Positions 36,526 through 50,622 of a DNA stretch of 64,000 bases are shown here, piece after piece. Source of the stretch: JBEKIK01 sp963838495 (lineage in GTDB: Bacteria; Planctomycetota; Planctomycetia; Pirellulales; Thermoguttaceae). The position numbers and the translations under genes are program-made. Each line of letters opens with the position of its first letter. The stretch's first letter is position 1. The DNA lies in NCBI GenBank assembly GCA_963838495.1, contig CAWIRC010000001.1, positions 2,852,001 to 2,916,000 on the forward strand, in the 5' to 3' direction. The notes below the pieces were generated by a model. It worked only from the letters and a program-made list of their open reading frames with translations. It was not told where the DNA came from and did no database searches.

Positions 36526-38085
36526 TTACTTAGTGACCCGGCCGGTCCCCTGCGGCAGCCGGGCCAGCGGCTGCAAAACATCCCCGGCATTCGGCCCGCT
36601 GGGCGCCTCCTTGTAGTACACGTACGGAACCACCGACAAACCCACGAACAAGGACTCCTTGTCCGGGTTGTAGTCGGTGAACTCGATGCGCACGGGCAGC
36701 CGCTGCACGATTTTGACGAAGTTGCCCGTGGCGTTTTGCGGCGGCAAAAGCGCCAAGGTCTGCCCGGTGCCCATGGTAAAACCGGTGATCCGGCCCTCGA
36801 ACATCCGCCGCGCTCCGTACATGTCCACCTCGCAGCGCACGCGCTGGCCGATGCGCAGGTATGCGAGTTTGGTTTCCTTGAAATTGGCGTCGACCCAGAT
36901 CTCAGTAAGCGAGCGGACGGTCATCAGGCTTTGTCCTACCTGGACGTAGTCGCCGGGATTGACATTGCGGTTGGTCACCACTCCGTCGATGTCGCTTGGG
37001 ACGTCGCAGTATCGCAGGTTCAATTCCGCCTGATCCACGTCGCGCCGGGCCTGGAGCAACTTGGCCTCGGCCTGTTTGACGACCGGGGCGTTTTGCACAA
37101 GCCGGGCGTAGATCGTGTTAAGATCGCCTTGGCCGTCCTGCTTGTAAAAGGCCTCCTTGGCCTGATTCGGCGTCGCGTCCCAGGATGTCGGAAAATAACC
37201 GAGCATGGCCTGCGCTCCGCAGCGTATCCGAGAGGGCCTGCCTCACCGTGGAGAAATTCTGATCCAAGTCCGACGGGACGTCGTCCAGTTTCTGGCCCTT
37301 GGCGGGCTCCGCGGGCAGACTGAGGCTTACGCGGATCGCGTACACGTCCTGCAAGGCTTGTTCTACGCCCGCTTGCGCTACTTTATAAGCCTCATTAAGC
37401 TCGTCGAGATTTTCCTTGGTTATGGCCCTGGTGGGGAACAGCTCTTTGCCGCGTTTGAGATTTGCTTCAGCCAGTTCCAGGATCGCCTTCCTGCTGTTGA
37501 GCTTTGCCACGGAGGCGTGCAAGTTGGCTATCCGATTATCCACATCTTCGATGGCATGGTCCATCTTGAAGCGGTTGCTGCGGGTCTCGCCCACCAGGCC
37601 GCGGGCTTGGCGCAAGCGGTCGCCACGTCCATTTGCGCCGCTTCCAAGGCGGCTTTCTTAATGTCTAATTCAACCTGGTACGGCTCCGGATCGATCTGGA
37701 CGAGCAAATCGCCCTTTTTCACGCGATAATTGTCGTCCACCAGGACCTTTATAATTTGCCCCGGCACCCGAGGCGCCACCAGGGTCATATGGCCGTTGAT
37801 GTAAGCGTCATCGGTGGAAACAGTGTTCAGTGCGTTAACTATCCAGGGATACAGGAAGAATATGCCGCCCGCCAACCCGGCTGCGATTACCGCAGGCAAT
37901 AACAATTTTCGCATACTGCGAGATTTCCGCTTGCCGATAGGATGATTGTTTGGGGTGGCGCGATTTTCCACAATTGCGCCCCTGTTCGCAGGTAGGGCCG
38001 TTTCCATATCTCCCGTATCCTTGGCACGAACGTCCCTCATCTCTTCCACGTGGGTGCTCCAGGAAAAAGTAAGGTTTCTGGCCAT
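36526..38085 (-). CDS. HlyD/EmrA-type membrane fusion protein (two frameshifts)
   Basis: Periplasmic adaptor linking the EmrB-like pump to an outer-membrane channel. N-terminal cytoplasmic tail, one membrane helix (about residues 58-80, LLLPAVIAAGLAGGIFFLYP), then the lipoyl half STDDAYINGHMTLVAPRVPG, a coiled-coil hairpin, and the second lipoyl half (DGVVTNRNVNPGDYVQVGQ). Frame breaks near 37620 and 37205 lie within the hairpin; joined, the protein is about 520 residues, longer than EmrA because of an extended hairpin. It is the first gene of the pair. Confidence 0.85.
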
Positions 38086-38296
38086 CCTAATTATATGAAG
38101 GTTGTCTACTCAAAAGATGTACATGGAAGCAAGCCAGCACGACAACGTGATGTACCGGCTGAGGAGGACGAAGCTGGTGCCTGAAAAGGTTAAATATCGC
38201 AAAAGATGCGCGTTCGGGCACTAATTTTCCTGCCAAGGCGCTTTGTCTATGATTCCCTACGGCATGAATGCGCGAGATTTCATCAAGGAAAAAACA

Positions 38297-39482
38297 TCAA
38301 CCGATAATGCCCGGCTGCAAGGATTTGATGCCGCGCATGAGCATTTCGAATTCTTCCACATTTGGGGCGGCCTGGTGCCTGACTTCTCGATCGATCAAAT
38401 CCTGCTGGAACAGCGAATAAAGGCTTTCGCAAAAGCCGATCATGCCCTCTTCGCCGGTGCGAATCACTCCGCCGAGTTCGACGTCGCGGCCTTCGGCAAT
38501 GAGTTTTCGGACAATGGGAGTGGCAAGGAGGACTTCCACCGCCGGCACGCGCTTTGCGCCTTCGGCCTTTGATTTGAGGAGTTTTTGGCTGATGACGGCC
38601 CTGAGATTGAACACCAGCGATTGCCGGATAGACGGCCTTTCGTCTTCGGGAAACAGGCTCAATACCCGCTCGACTGTTTGCGGCGCGTTGGCGGCATGGA
38701 CCGTGCCGAAGACCAGGTGTCCGGTGGAGGCGGCTTGCACGGCCGCGCTGAACGTTTCCGCGTCCCGCATCTCTCCGATCAAGACCACGTCCGGATCCTC
38801 GCGCAAAAGGGCGCGAAGGGCGGTGGGAAAATCCGCCACATTAATCCCCAGTTCCCGCTGGTTGATCAGGCATTTCTTCTCGGTATACAGGAATTCTATA
38901 GGGTCTTCAATGGTAATTATATGCTCGTGCCGCGCAATTAATGTGCTCCAGCATGGCCGCGATGGTCGTGCTCTTGCCGCTGCCCGTGGTCCCGGAGACG
39001 AGCACCAGGCCATCGTTGTTTTCGGAAATTTTAGACACGATGGGGGGCAAATGCAGTTCCTCAAAGGATGGAATGCGGCGCGGCACAACCCTGGCGGCCA
39101 CGGAAATCCCCGAATCCTGCTTGAAGACATTGATGCGAAACCTCGACTGTCCATCCAAATCGTAGGAAAAGTCCACCGAACCCTTGGTGATAAGCGTGTG
39201 GCGCTCTTCCTCGCTCATGTAGGAAAACACGCGGGCTTCGAATTCTTCATTAGGCCTGGTCACGGCGTTGACGGTGCGGAGTTTTCCGCCTATCCGCAGC
39301 CTGGGCGCACTATCGGCTTTGAGATGAATGTCCGAGGCCCCCATTTTCACCACGGCGCGGAAAAAAGCGTCCACTTCGGGAAGGCCGCGCCTGGGCCGCG
39401 TGTGTTCAAATGCACTGGGCTGTTTTTGCATATCCTGCCGATTAACGTCACCAGACTGGTTCATGCCGGCATCATCGTTCAT
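38297..39482 (-). CDS. pilT: PilT-type twitching/retraction ATPase (frameshifted)
   Basis: Hexameric ATPase of the type II/IV secretion superfamily that powers pilus retraction. N-terminal domain: MGASDIHLKADSAPRLRIGG. Walker A is SGTTGSGKSTT, the Asp box IITIEDPIEF, Walker B DPDVVLIGEMRD and the His box GTVHAANAPQTV. The frame breaks near 38935 between Walker A and the Asp box, and the continuation is exact, so the full length is about 395 residues. I start at ATG 39482, eight bases after AGGA. With the prepilin peptidase at 24.7-26 kb this suggests a type IV pilus or related system. Confidence 0.88.
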
Positions 39483-39689
39483 ATATTGATCCTGGCCGAA
39501 AGGCATCCAACAACTGATAAAGAGTAACAATGGCATACTGCGCTGAGCTAATCGAGCGGCGCAGGGAATTATCTCGTATTGTTGGGCGGGTTGTCAATGC
39601 TTAGCAAGTCCGCTTCTCTTATGCCACGCCAAGCTGGAATATGCTAAAATATGGTGTAATACAAATAATCAGATTGACTCCAGGTATTT

Positions 39690-42497
<2,808 letters not shown>

Positions 42498-42511
42498 AGC
42501 CTATCCAAAAA

Positions 42512-42548
42512 GTCCCCTCTCCCGCCGGGAGAGGGCTAGGGTGAGGGC
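42512..42548. repeat. inverted copy of the GAGAGGGCTAGGGTGAGGG element
   Basis: Hairpin CCCTCTCCC / GGGAGAGGG followed by CTAGGGTGAGGGC, the reverse orientation of 34830-34863. Confidence 0.6.
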
Positions 42549-42636
42549 GTAATTGCCGATAATATTTGTTTTTCATACATTAAACTATTAATGGAGTCGA
42601 GGCTTTTTGGATAGGCTCATAATTCAAGGCGTTCCC

Positions 42637-43425
42637 ATGTCGTTCATGCAACCGCTGGACCATTTGCCCCTTTGGGCGCTGTTCTTGGCCACCATGGCAG
42701 GCGTATTGATCGCCATCGAAGCGGGCTACCGCCTGGGCAGGTACCGCAGCCGGCACCTGGAGCACGAGAAGGAATCGCCCGTGGGCGCGGCCGTTGCCGC
42801 GGCGCTGGGACTGGTGGGCTTCATGCTCGCGTTCACCTTCAGCATTGCCGGGACTCGTTTCGATACCCGGCGGCAGGCGGTTGTCGATGAGGCCAATGCG
42901 ATCGGCACGACTTACCTTCGCGCAGGCATTCTTCCCGACGATCGCGGCAAGGTAATCCGGCCGCTGCTGCGCGAATACGTCAACGTCCGCATCGAGACGG
43001 CGAGGACGGGCGACATCGAGGCGGCCCTGCGCCGCTCCGAACTGTTGCACCGCAAGCTTTGGACCGAGGCGGAGGAAATCGCCAAAAAGTACCCGCAGTC
43101 AATCCAAGTCGGACTGTTTGTGCAATCGCTGAACGAGACGATCGACCTTCACACTACCCGCGTCGTGGCCGGCCTGTACAGCCGCATTCCGCTGATCGTC
43201 TGGATCGCACTCTACTTGCTAACCGCGCTTTCGATGCTGGGGGTCGGTTATCACGCCGGGCTGGCAAGTGCGATACGTTCTATTTCCTTCCTCATGCTGG
43301 CGGTAACTTTTGCAGCCGTGATTGCCCTGGTGGCCGACCTCGATCGACCCCGCGAAGGAATGCTCCGCATAAGCCAGCAGGCGCTCGTCGATCTGCGGGC
43401 CACCATGAATGAACCGAATCCGTAA
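42637..43425 (+). CDS. DUF4239-like (bestrophin-type) membrane protein
   Basis: Protein of 262 residues with two N-terminal helices (LWALFLATMAGVLIAIEAGY and AAVAAALGLVGFMLAFTFSI), a soluble helical middle, and two C-terminal helices (IVWIALYLLTALSMLGVGYH and FLMLAVTFAAVIALVADL). The order, including FDTRRQAVVDEANAIGTTYLR after the second helix, is that of DUF4239 proteins, distantly compared with bestrophin channels. Start ATG 42637 follows AAGG at a reasonable distance. Function unknown. Confidence 0.82.
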   Translation: MSFMQPLDHLPLWALFLATMAGVLIAIEAGYRLGRYRSRHLEHEKESPVGAAVAAALGLVGFMLAFTFSIAGTRFDTRRQAVVDEANAIGTTYLRAGILPDDRGKVIRPLLREYVNVRIETARTGDIEAALRRSELLHRKLWTEAEEIAKKYPQSIQVGLFVQSLNETIDLHTTRVVAGLYSRIPLIVWIALYLLTALSMLGVGYHAGLASAIRSISFLMLAVTFAAVIALVADLDRPREGMLRISQQALVDLRATMNEPNP

Positions 43426-43481
43426 AAAACCTGCGCAACGCCTATTGATTGTAATCCGCCGCTTTGATTTCAAAAATAAAT

Positions 43482-44961
43482 ATGGCCAATCCAATGTATC
43501 CGTCGCTGTATCAGATCAATACCCGTGTGTGGCTCACAGAAATGTCCCGGAAACTGAATCGGCCTGCCACGCTGGACGACATTCCGGACGCCGAACTCGA
43601 CTGCCTGGCCGAGATGGGGTTTGATTGGATCTGGCTGCTGAGCGTCTGGCAGACCGGTGCGGCCGGGCGGCAAGTATCGCGCGCCAATTCCGAGTGGCGC
43701 AAGGAATTCCAGGAAACGCTGCCGGACCTGCGCGAGGATGACATCTCGGGTTCTGGTTTCGCCATCACCGGCTACACCGTGCATAAACAACTCGGAGGCG
43801 ACGCCGCACTGGCCCGACTGTGCAAGCGACTTCAAAAGCGCGGCCTGCGCTTGATGTTGGATTTTGTGCCCAATCACACGGGCCTGGATCATCCCTGGGT
43901 TGAAAATCATCCGGAATATTATATTCAGGGAACGGAACTGGATTTGGCCCGAGCCGCAAGAACTACACTTGGATTAAGCGCACACAGGGCGATTTGCTTA
44001 TGGCCTACGGGCGCGATCCGTATTTTCCCGGCTGGCCGGACACCCTTCAACTCAACTACGGCAACCCGGACACGCAAAAGGCCATGATCGGCGAGTTGTT
44101 AAAAATCGCCGGCCAGTGCGACGGAGTTCGCTGTGACATGGCCATGCTCATATTGCCGGATATCTTCGAGCGAACATGGGGCATACCGGCCGAACCCTTT
44201 TGGCCCAAGGCGACCCGGTGCGTGCGCGAGTCGGTACCGGATTTTTGTTTCATGGCCGAGGTCTACTGGGACCTGGAATGCACGCTGCAGCAGCAGGGTT
44301 TTGATTATACATACGACAAGCGTTTGTACGACCGCCTGCGCGAAGGTCATGCGCGCCCGGTGCGAGAGCATTTTCTTGCGGGGCTGGACTATCAAAATAA
44401 AATGGCCCGCTTTCTGGAAAACCACGACGAGCCCCGGGCGGCATCAGTATTCCAACCGGGAGTCCATGAAGCCGCCGCAGTTATCACGTTTTTGTCACCT
44501 GGCATGCGGTTTTTCCACCAGGGACAATTCGAAGGGCGGAAAAAACGCGTCTCTCCGCACCTTAGTCGCGGCCCGTCCGAGCCCATCGACGCCGACATGC
44601 AAAAATTCTATGACCGTTTGCTTGCCGTGCTCAGCCTGCCGGTGGTGCGCGAAGGCCGGTGGCAATTGTTGGAATGCGCGCCTGCCTGGGACGGCAATTG
44701 GACTTGGGGCTGCTTTGTAATTTACATCTGGCATGGCGCCGGCGGAGAGAGGTTGCTGGCAGCGGTGAACTATGCACCAATCAGAGCCAGTGTTATGTTC
44801 GGCTTCCTCTCGCGGATCTTGGCGGCACAGAGTGGCAGCTGGAGGATAAAATAGGTTCGGCCATTTACGACCGGGACGGCAATGATCTTCAATCCCGCGG
44901 CTTATTCCTGGACATGTCGCCATGGCAAGCCGCCGTCTTTTCCTTGACAAAAATATCATGA
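43482..44961 (+). CDS. GH13 alpha-amylase-family enzyme (two frameshifts)
   Basis: Cytoplasmic (beta/alpha)8 glycoside hydrolase or transglycosylase of about 490 residues. The four conserved regions appear in order: LDFVPNHTG, CDGVRCDMAM (nucleophile Asp), FMAEVYWD (acid/base Glu) and FLENHDEPR (transition-state Asp). Frame breaks near 43953 and 44777: the family sequence resumes as KNYTWIKRTQGD and then NQSQCYVRLPLADL, ending at 44961. The second break is mended by one extra C. It has no signal peptide. The context with the glucosidase suggests alpha-glucan or trehalose metabolism; the specificity is open. Confidence 0.87.
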
Positions 44962-45007
44962 TGAATGCAAATTTGCGGACCAAAGCACCTGACCGAGAGG
45001 CAAAATC

Positions 45008-45814
45008 ATGAAAAATGTCGACATTGACGAAACTAAATCCAAGATGAAACGCAAGCAGTATGAAAAGGAACTGCGCAAACTTCAGACCGAACTTTGCCGA
45101 CTGCAAGAATGGGTGAAGCTCAAGGGCTTGCGGGTGATGGTTATCTTTGAGGGCGCGACGCGGCCGGCAAGGGCGGGACCATCAAGGCCATCACCGAACG
45201 CCTGAGCCCGCGCGTATTCCGGCTTGTCGCCTTGCCCGCTCCCTCGGACGGGAGAAAACCCAAATGTACTTGCAGCGATACATGCAGCACTTCCCGGCGG
45301 CAGGCGAGGTGGTGATCTTCGACCGCAGTTGGTACAACCGCGCCGGCGTGGAGCGGGTAATGGGTTTCTGCACGGAGGAAGAGTATCGGCGATTCCTGGA
45401 AAACTGCCCTGTTGTCGAGAAATACATTGTCGACGGCGGGATCATCCTCATCAAGTTCTGGCTGGAGGTGGGCAAAAAGGAGCAACAGCGCCGGTTCGAG
45501 GCCCGCATCGACGACCCGCTGCGGCAGTGGAAACTAAGCCCGATGGACATCGAGTCCTGGACCCGCTGGTACGATTACTCCCGCGCCGAGACCTGATGCT
45601 CGAGGCCACCGACACCGAGTACGCGCCGTGGTACATTGTGCGCTCGGACGACAAGAAACGGGCCCGCCTGAACTGCATTGCCCATCTTTTGAGCCTGATC
45701 CCCTACGAAAAAGTGCCGCGAAAAAAGGTGAAACTGCCCAAACGCTCGAACAAAGGCAAATATGACGAGCGGGCCGTGCTTGAAGGCAGAAAGTTCGTAG
45801 CGGAAAAATTTTAA
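45008..45814 (+). CDS. ppk2: polyphosphate kinase 2 (three frameshifts)
   Basis: Transfers phosphate between polyphosphate and nucleotides, usually making GTP or ATP from the diphosphate. About 269 residues. The Walker A is GRDAAGKGG (spanning the first break near 45154), followed by the lid and Walker B region FDRSWYNRAGVERVMGF and WYDYSRA-DLMLEATDTEYAPW. Each of the three breaks (about 45154, 45255, 45588) is mended by adding one C next to an existing C, which points to a systematic sequencing error. A binding site GAGAGG precedes ATG 45008. It closes the carbohydrate cluster. Confidence 0.9.
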
Positions 45815-45988
45815 ACAATCGCAGCTCTCAGCCCGGGTTCTCAATCCCTTCCGGCTCCTATTTCTCTATGGCCCCGGAATGGATTTATCGCTAGAATCTG
45901 TAGCCCCAATGTGTTTTTCACGCATGCAATGCTAGCAAATCTTTTCAAGCAAACAAATTTCCAAAAATCCTGAGTCAGGAGGTGCGAT

Positions 45989-48900
45989 ATGGCAACCGGC
46001 GCCAGAGTGGAACGGCCGCAGCGCAATCACGAACTGCAATTCCGCGAAAGAACTCCCCGGGAAAAGCCGCGGCGTAAACACTGGATACGGCGGCTGGGAC
46101 TGTTGCTGATCGCCCTGGCGGTTCTGGCCTGGTTCCTGCCCGCCATCATCGTCAACACGCCGATCCTGGGCTGGATCGTGCGCAAGGCCTCGGGCAGCAT
46201 GAAATGTTCGATCTCGATTCAATCGGCCTCGCTGGGCTGGCTCTCGCCCATTTCGATAAGCGGCGTCGCCGTGCGCGACGAGCAGAATCAGGCCCTCTTC
46301 GAGGTGGAAAAAATCACCAGCGACAAATCGCTTCTGGCAATACTCCGCAATTACACGCAACTGGGGCAGTTCCGCGTGGAAAAACCCACGATTTCATTGG
46401 TCTTGCGCGAGGGCGGCAGCAACGTGGAAGACCTGCTGGCCAATTTCAAGAACGATTCCACTGAAAAAAAGTCATCCGCTAATGTGGCGATCGACCTGGC
46501 GGTGGTCAACGGCACGGTAAAAATCACCGACCAGGCCACAAAGCAAAGCTGGCAGATCGACAAGGTGAACGCGGACCTGAACATGCCGGCCGACGCGGCC
46601 CAGGCCATGACCGTGAAGGCCTCGGCCGAGGTGTCCGACGCCCGGCAGCCCGGCAAACTGGCCGCCCAGATGTCGATGACGCCTGCGGCGGACGACAAGT
46701 CGCAGGCCTCCGGCGACATTTCCGTGCAGTCTGTAAATCTGCCGCTGGCGGCGGCGCAATCGTTTATCGCCCGGTATCTGCCCCAAGCCAGGCTGGACGG
46801 CCGTTTGAATTGCACTGCCCACGCGGTTTGGGGCGGCAACGAAGCCCCGGGAAAGACGGTTGTCAACGCCGATTTGAAGACCGAAGGATTGGCCTTTGCC
46901 GCAGCGGCGCTGGGAACCGACTGCGTGCAACTGAGAGAACTCAGCGCGCGGCCGGACAGATCAATATCACGAAATCCGGCCTGGACATCGGAAAAACTGA
47001 AATCGCCTGCGATTTGGGCAATTTTACGGTAACGGGAAATACCAACCAGTGCGAAGTTTCCGGCAACGTGGATCTTGCCCGGTTGGCCGCGATGCTGCCC
47101 TCGACGCTCCACATCCGCAAGCAAACGCAAATCACCTCCGGCCAGTTGCAACTGGCATTATCCGCGCGAGCAGGCGGCCGCCGACGGGCAAAAGGCACTG
47201 GTTTTGCACGGGCAGATCGGCGCCGATAACCTGGTGGCGATAAACAACGGCCGGCAGATATCCTGGCCGAATCCCATCACGCTTGTGCTGGACGCCCACA
47301 ACACGGCCCAAGGTCCGGTTGTCGACAGTATGCAATGCGATTCCGATTTTCTCAAGATTCACGCCGCCGGCACGGCCGACAACATGGCCGCCTCGCTCAG
47401 CCTGAATCTCAAGCAACTGGGCGACAAATTGGAGCAGTTCGTCGACCTGGGCGACATGCAGCTGGCCGGCGACGGATTCGGCAATATCAATTGGAAGCGC
47501 AACGCGCAGCAGCAGTTCAGCGCCGACGCCGAACTGCAACTCCACAGCCTTCAGGTTCTCTTGCCCGACAAGCAACCCTGGCGGGAGGAAAATCTGATCG
47601 TGTATTGTTCGGCCAAGGGCAAGACCGACGGCACGGCCAGCACCCGGCTCGATTCCGCCGCGCTGAATATCCAAGCCGGCGAAGATCGGCTTACCGCCCA
47701 GTTGCTTGAGCCGGTGGCCGATCTGAAACAGGGCGGCGTGTGGCCGGTCCGCATCTTGATGCAGGGCCAATTGCAGAACTGGACCGCCCGGGCGGGTTCT
47801 TTCCTGCCGCTTTCCGGCTGGAATTTGGCGGGCGGCGCCGACCTCGACGTCCAGGCCACCGCCTCGAAGGACGGCGTGAACGTCGGGCAGGCGAAAATAC
47901 ATTGCACGCAGTTCGTCTTGGCCTCGCCCTACATAAACATGCAGGAGCCGGAGGTCGAACTCTCGGCCACCGGATCATGGAACCAGGCGCAACGCCGCCT
48001 GCAACTCGCCCCCGCCACCCTGGCCACCACTAGCCTGGCGATTCAGGCCGAGAATTTCCTCATGGCCATGCCGCAAAACGGACCAGTTGAAATCGGCGGC
48101 ACGGTCAAATACCAGGGCGACCTGGGACGCCTCAGCCAGTGCTTCGCCGACCGCACAAAACCGCCCTCCTGGGCCGTGGGCGGGCAAGTGGTCGGAAACC
48201 TGCAATTCAAGCAAGCCTCCAATCTCATCCAATACGAAGCGGCGGCGGACGTGAACAACCTGGCCGTGGCCGATTCCACGGGTGAAAAATTCCAAGAACC
48301 GCTCGTTCGCATTTCCGCGCGCGGCGAATACGAGACCAAGGCCGGCGTGATCCGCCTGGAACAAGCCCAAATCGCCTCCAGCTTCGTGGCCGCATCGGCA
48401 GCGGGTAAATACGCACAGGCCGACAATCAATCGCAGGCCGACCTGAGCGGGCAAGTAAGTTACGATTTGGACCGGCTCTGCGGCCTCTTGCGCCCGTACT
48501 TGGGGCCAAACATTATTTTTGCCGGGCGCGGGGCTTCGCCGCTCGCGTGGCGCGGGCCGCTCAGCCTGGCGTCGGCCCAGGCCAATGCCGGGCTTAAATG
48601 GAACTCCGCCGATGTCTACGGGTTCCAGGTCGGGCCGGGCGATATCAAGCCCGTGCTGGCAGGCGGGGTGTTGCAGATCGAACCTACCGAGCTAAGCGTC
48701 AGTCAAGGAAAATTATTCCTGGCCCCGAAGGTGCGCCTATCGCCCCAGCCCATGGAGTTGACGTTGCCGGCCGGGCCGTTGGTGAGCCAGGTGCAGATCA
48801 ATCCCCGCATGTGCGCGCATTTTCTTAAATTCGTGGCCCCGGTGCTGGCCGAAGTGACCTCGGCCCAAGGGGCGTTCTCCATCAACATAGACGGTTGCCG

Positions 48901-49384
48901 CATCCCGTTGGCCGACCCGGCCAAGGGCACGATTGCGGGAAAATTCATAATTCATTCGATAGAGATCGGGCCCGGGCCGCTGATCCGCGAGTTGGCGGTG
49001 CTGATGGGCCGGGAGACGCCGGCCAAACTGCGGCGGGAAGGAGTCGTGCCGTTCCAAATGGTTGACGGCCGCATCTATCATAAGGATCTGGAGTTGATCT
49101 TCCCCGATATTACGATTCGCACTTACGGATCGGTGGGCTTGGACCAGACCGTGGCCATCATGACCGAGATGCCCGTACCGCCCAAGTGGCTGGAAAACAA
49201 TCCGCTTGCCCCGGGCTTGAAAGATCAGATCATCCGCATCCCCATTGCCGGAACCCTGCAAAAACCGCAGCTTGACAAGAGTGTTATGGAAGAACTCAGC
49301 CGCCAGTTCATAAAACACGCCGCGCAAAACATGCTGGAAGAGGGGCTGAACAAGGGCCTGGACCGCCTGTTCCAACAAAAATAG
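45989..49384 (+). CDS. large AsmA-like membrane-anchored protein (two frameshifts)
   Basis: About 1130 residues. A basic N-terminus, one membrane helix (about residues 35-55, LGLLLIALAVLAWFLPAIIV) and a very long beta-rich periplasmic region with many short strands resemble AsmA/TamB-type proteins of lipid transport or outer-membrane assembly. IQSASLGWLSPISISGVAV near residue 75 is the characteristic first AsmA-like segment. The C-terminus (GPGPLIRELAVLMG, then VPFQMVDGRIYHKDLEL) is the conserved end of such proteins. Breaks near 46950 and 47165. AGGAGGTG precedes ATG 45989. Substrate and partners are unknown. Confidence 0.75.
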
Positions 49385-49420
49385 GGGTTTCTCTATACTG
49401 CTATCGGTTTAGTATAAGCC

Positions 49421-49445
49421 AAGCCGCGACCACTGGTCGCGGCTT
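49421..49445. repeat. 25-base palindrome
   Basis: 12-base perfect arms (AAGCCGCGACCA) around one C, 37 bases past the AsmA-like gene. Its core recurs at 54577-54593. Confidence 0.65.
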
Positions 49446-49535
49446 TACAATTTAGATAAACTACCGTCTTTGATGTGAAAACACACACTTTTTCAGCCGG
49501 TTCCGAGCATGGCCTACGTCGGCAGGCCAAACTCA

Positions 49536-49646
49536 TTGCAAATTGTAAATTGCAAATTTCAAAATGAACAAGAATGAAATGCCGCCAAGCAGCGGGATTT
49601 TTTATTTTTACCTTCGTTCAATTTGCAATTTCTCAATTTGCATTAA
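49536..49646. repeat. two heptamer arrays in opposite orientation
   Basis: TTGCAAA-type units at 49536-49563 and CAATTTG-type units at 49619-49646, reverse complements that could fold together. They lie upstream of the hydrolase gene. Confidence 0.6.
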
Positions 49647-49698
49647 AAAATGATCGCGATTTTTATTCAATCCCCAACACAAAGAATCCATCCCTGTA

Positions 49699-50436
49699 AT
49701 GAAACTCGTTTTCCTGGGCACATCCGGATATCATCCCAGCGACCGGCGGCACACGCCGTGCCTGGTTTTGCCGTCGTGCGGAGTGGTCCTGGACGCGGGT
49801 ACGGGCATGTACAGACTGGGCAGATATCTAACCACCAACGAGCTGGATATTTTCATCTCGCACGCTCATTTGGATCACGTCATCGGCTTAACATATTTAT
49901 TCAGCGTGATGTGGGAGCATCCGCTGCGTCGAGTAACCGTCCGCGGCCTGCCCGAAAAACTATACGCGATTGAAAAACATCTTTTTTATCCCGACTTGTC
50001 CGTACGCCCTTCTTTCGAGTTTAAACCTTTGGGCGAAGAGGTTTTGCTTGCCGACCTCGGGCGGCTGACGCACTTTCCCCTGGATCATCCCGGCGGGGCG
50101 CTTGGTTTCCGGCTGGACTGGCCGGGGCGCAGCATGGCTTACATCACTGACACAACCGCCGCCGCGGACGCCCCATACGTGGAAAAAATCCGCGGCGTGG
50201 ATCTATTGGTCCACGAATGTTTTTATCCTGACAGCCGCGCCGACCTGGCGGCGAAATATGGCCACAGTTGCCTCACTCCCACGGCCGAGGCGGCCCGGGC
50301 AGCCGGCGTGGGCCGACTGATCCTTACCCACCTCAATCCCCTGCTCGATGCCGATTACCCCGCCGATCTTTCCGCCGCCCGAAAAATCTTCCCCCGCATC
50401 GAAATCGGCGAGGATCTGATGGAAGTGGAGTTCTGA
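49699..50436 (+). CDS. metallo-beta-lactamase-fold hydrolase, RNase Z-like
   Basis: Zinc hydrolase of 245 residues. It begins MKLVFLGTSGYHPS, has the metal motif ISHAHLDH and continues with DHPGGALG, AYITDT, HECFY and LTHLNP, the remaining metal ligands of the fold. The order and length resemble RNase Z and related phosphodiesterases; the short flexible arm of true RNase Z is not evident, so the tRNA-processing role is uncertain. It stands alone between the AsmA-like gene and floA. Confidence 0.87.
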   Translation: MKLVFLGTSGYHPSDRRHTPCLVLPSCGVVLDAGTGMYRLGRYLTTNELDIFISHAHLDHVIGLTYLFSVMWEHPLRRVTVRGLPEKLYAIEKHLFYPDLSVRPSFEFKPLGEEVLLADLGRLTHFPLDHPGGALGFRLDWPGRSMAYITDTTAAADAPYVEKIRGVDLLVHECFYPDSRADLAAKYGHSCLTPTAEAARAAGVGRLILTHLNPLLDADYPADLSAARKIFPRIEIGEDLMEVEF

Positions 50437-50622
50437 GGGCTGATATTTTCCGCCAATCAGGGGATGTTTTGCATCGCCTTACGGCCCACCTTTACTGTGA
50501 TTCTGCTGCGCAGCGGCCACTTTTTGTCGGGAGGGGGTACTGGACGAAATTCAAAGTATTGCTCTTATATATTATGGTATTGCTTCGATATAAAAACTGC
50601 CGCAAACCGACCGGAGGTTGCC

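Noticed and set aside
50464..50622. 53-residue N-terminal extension of FloA
   Set aside because: The family starts at the short hydrophobic segment, and GGAGG lies at the right distance from ATG 50623.
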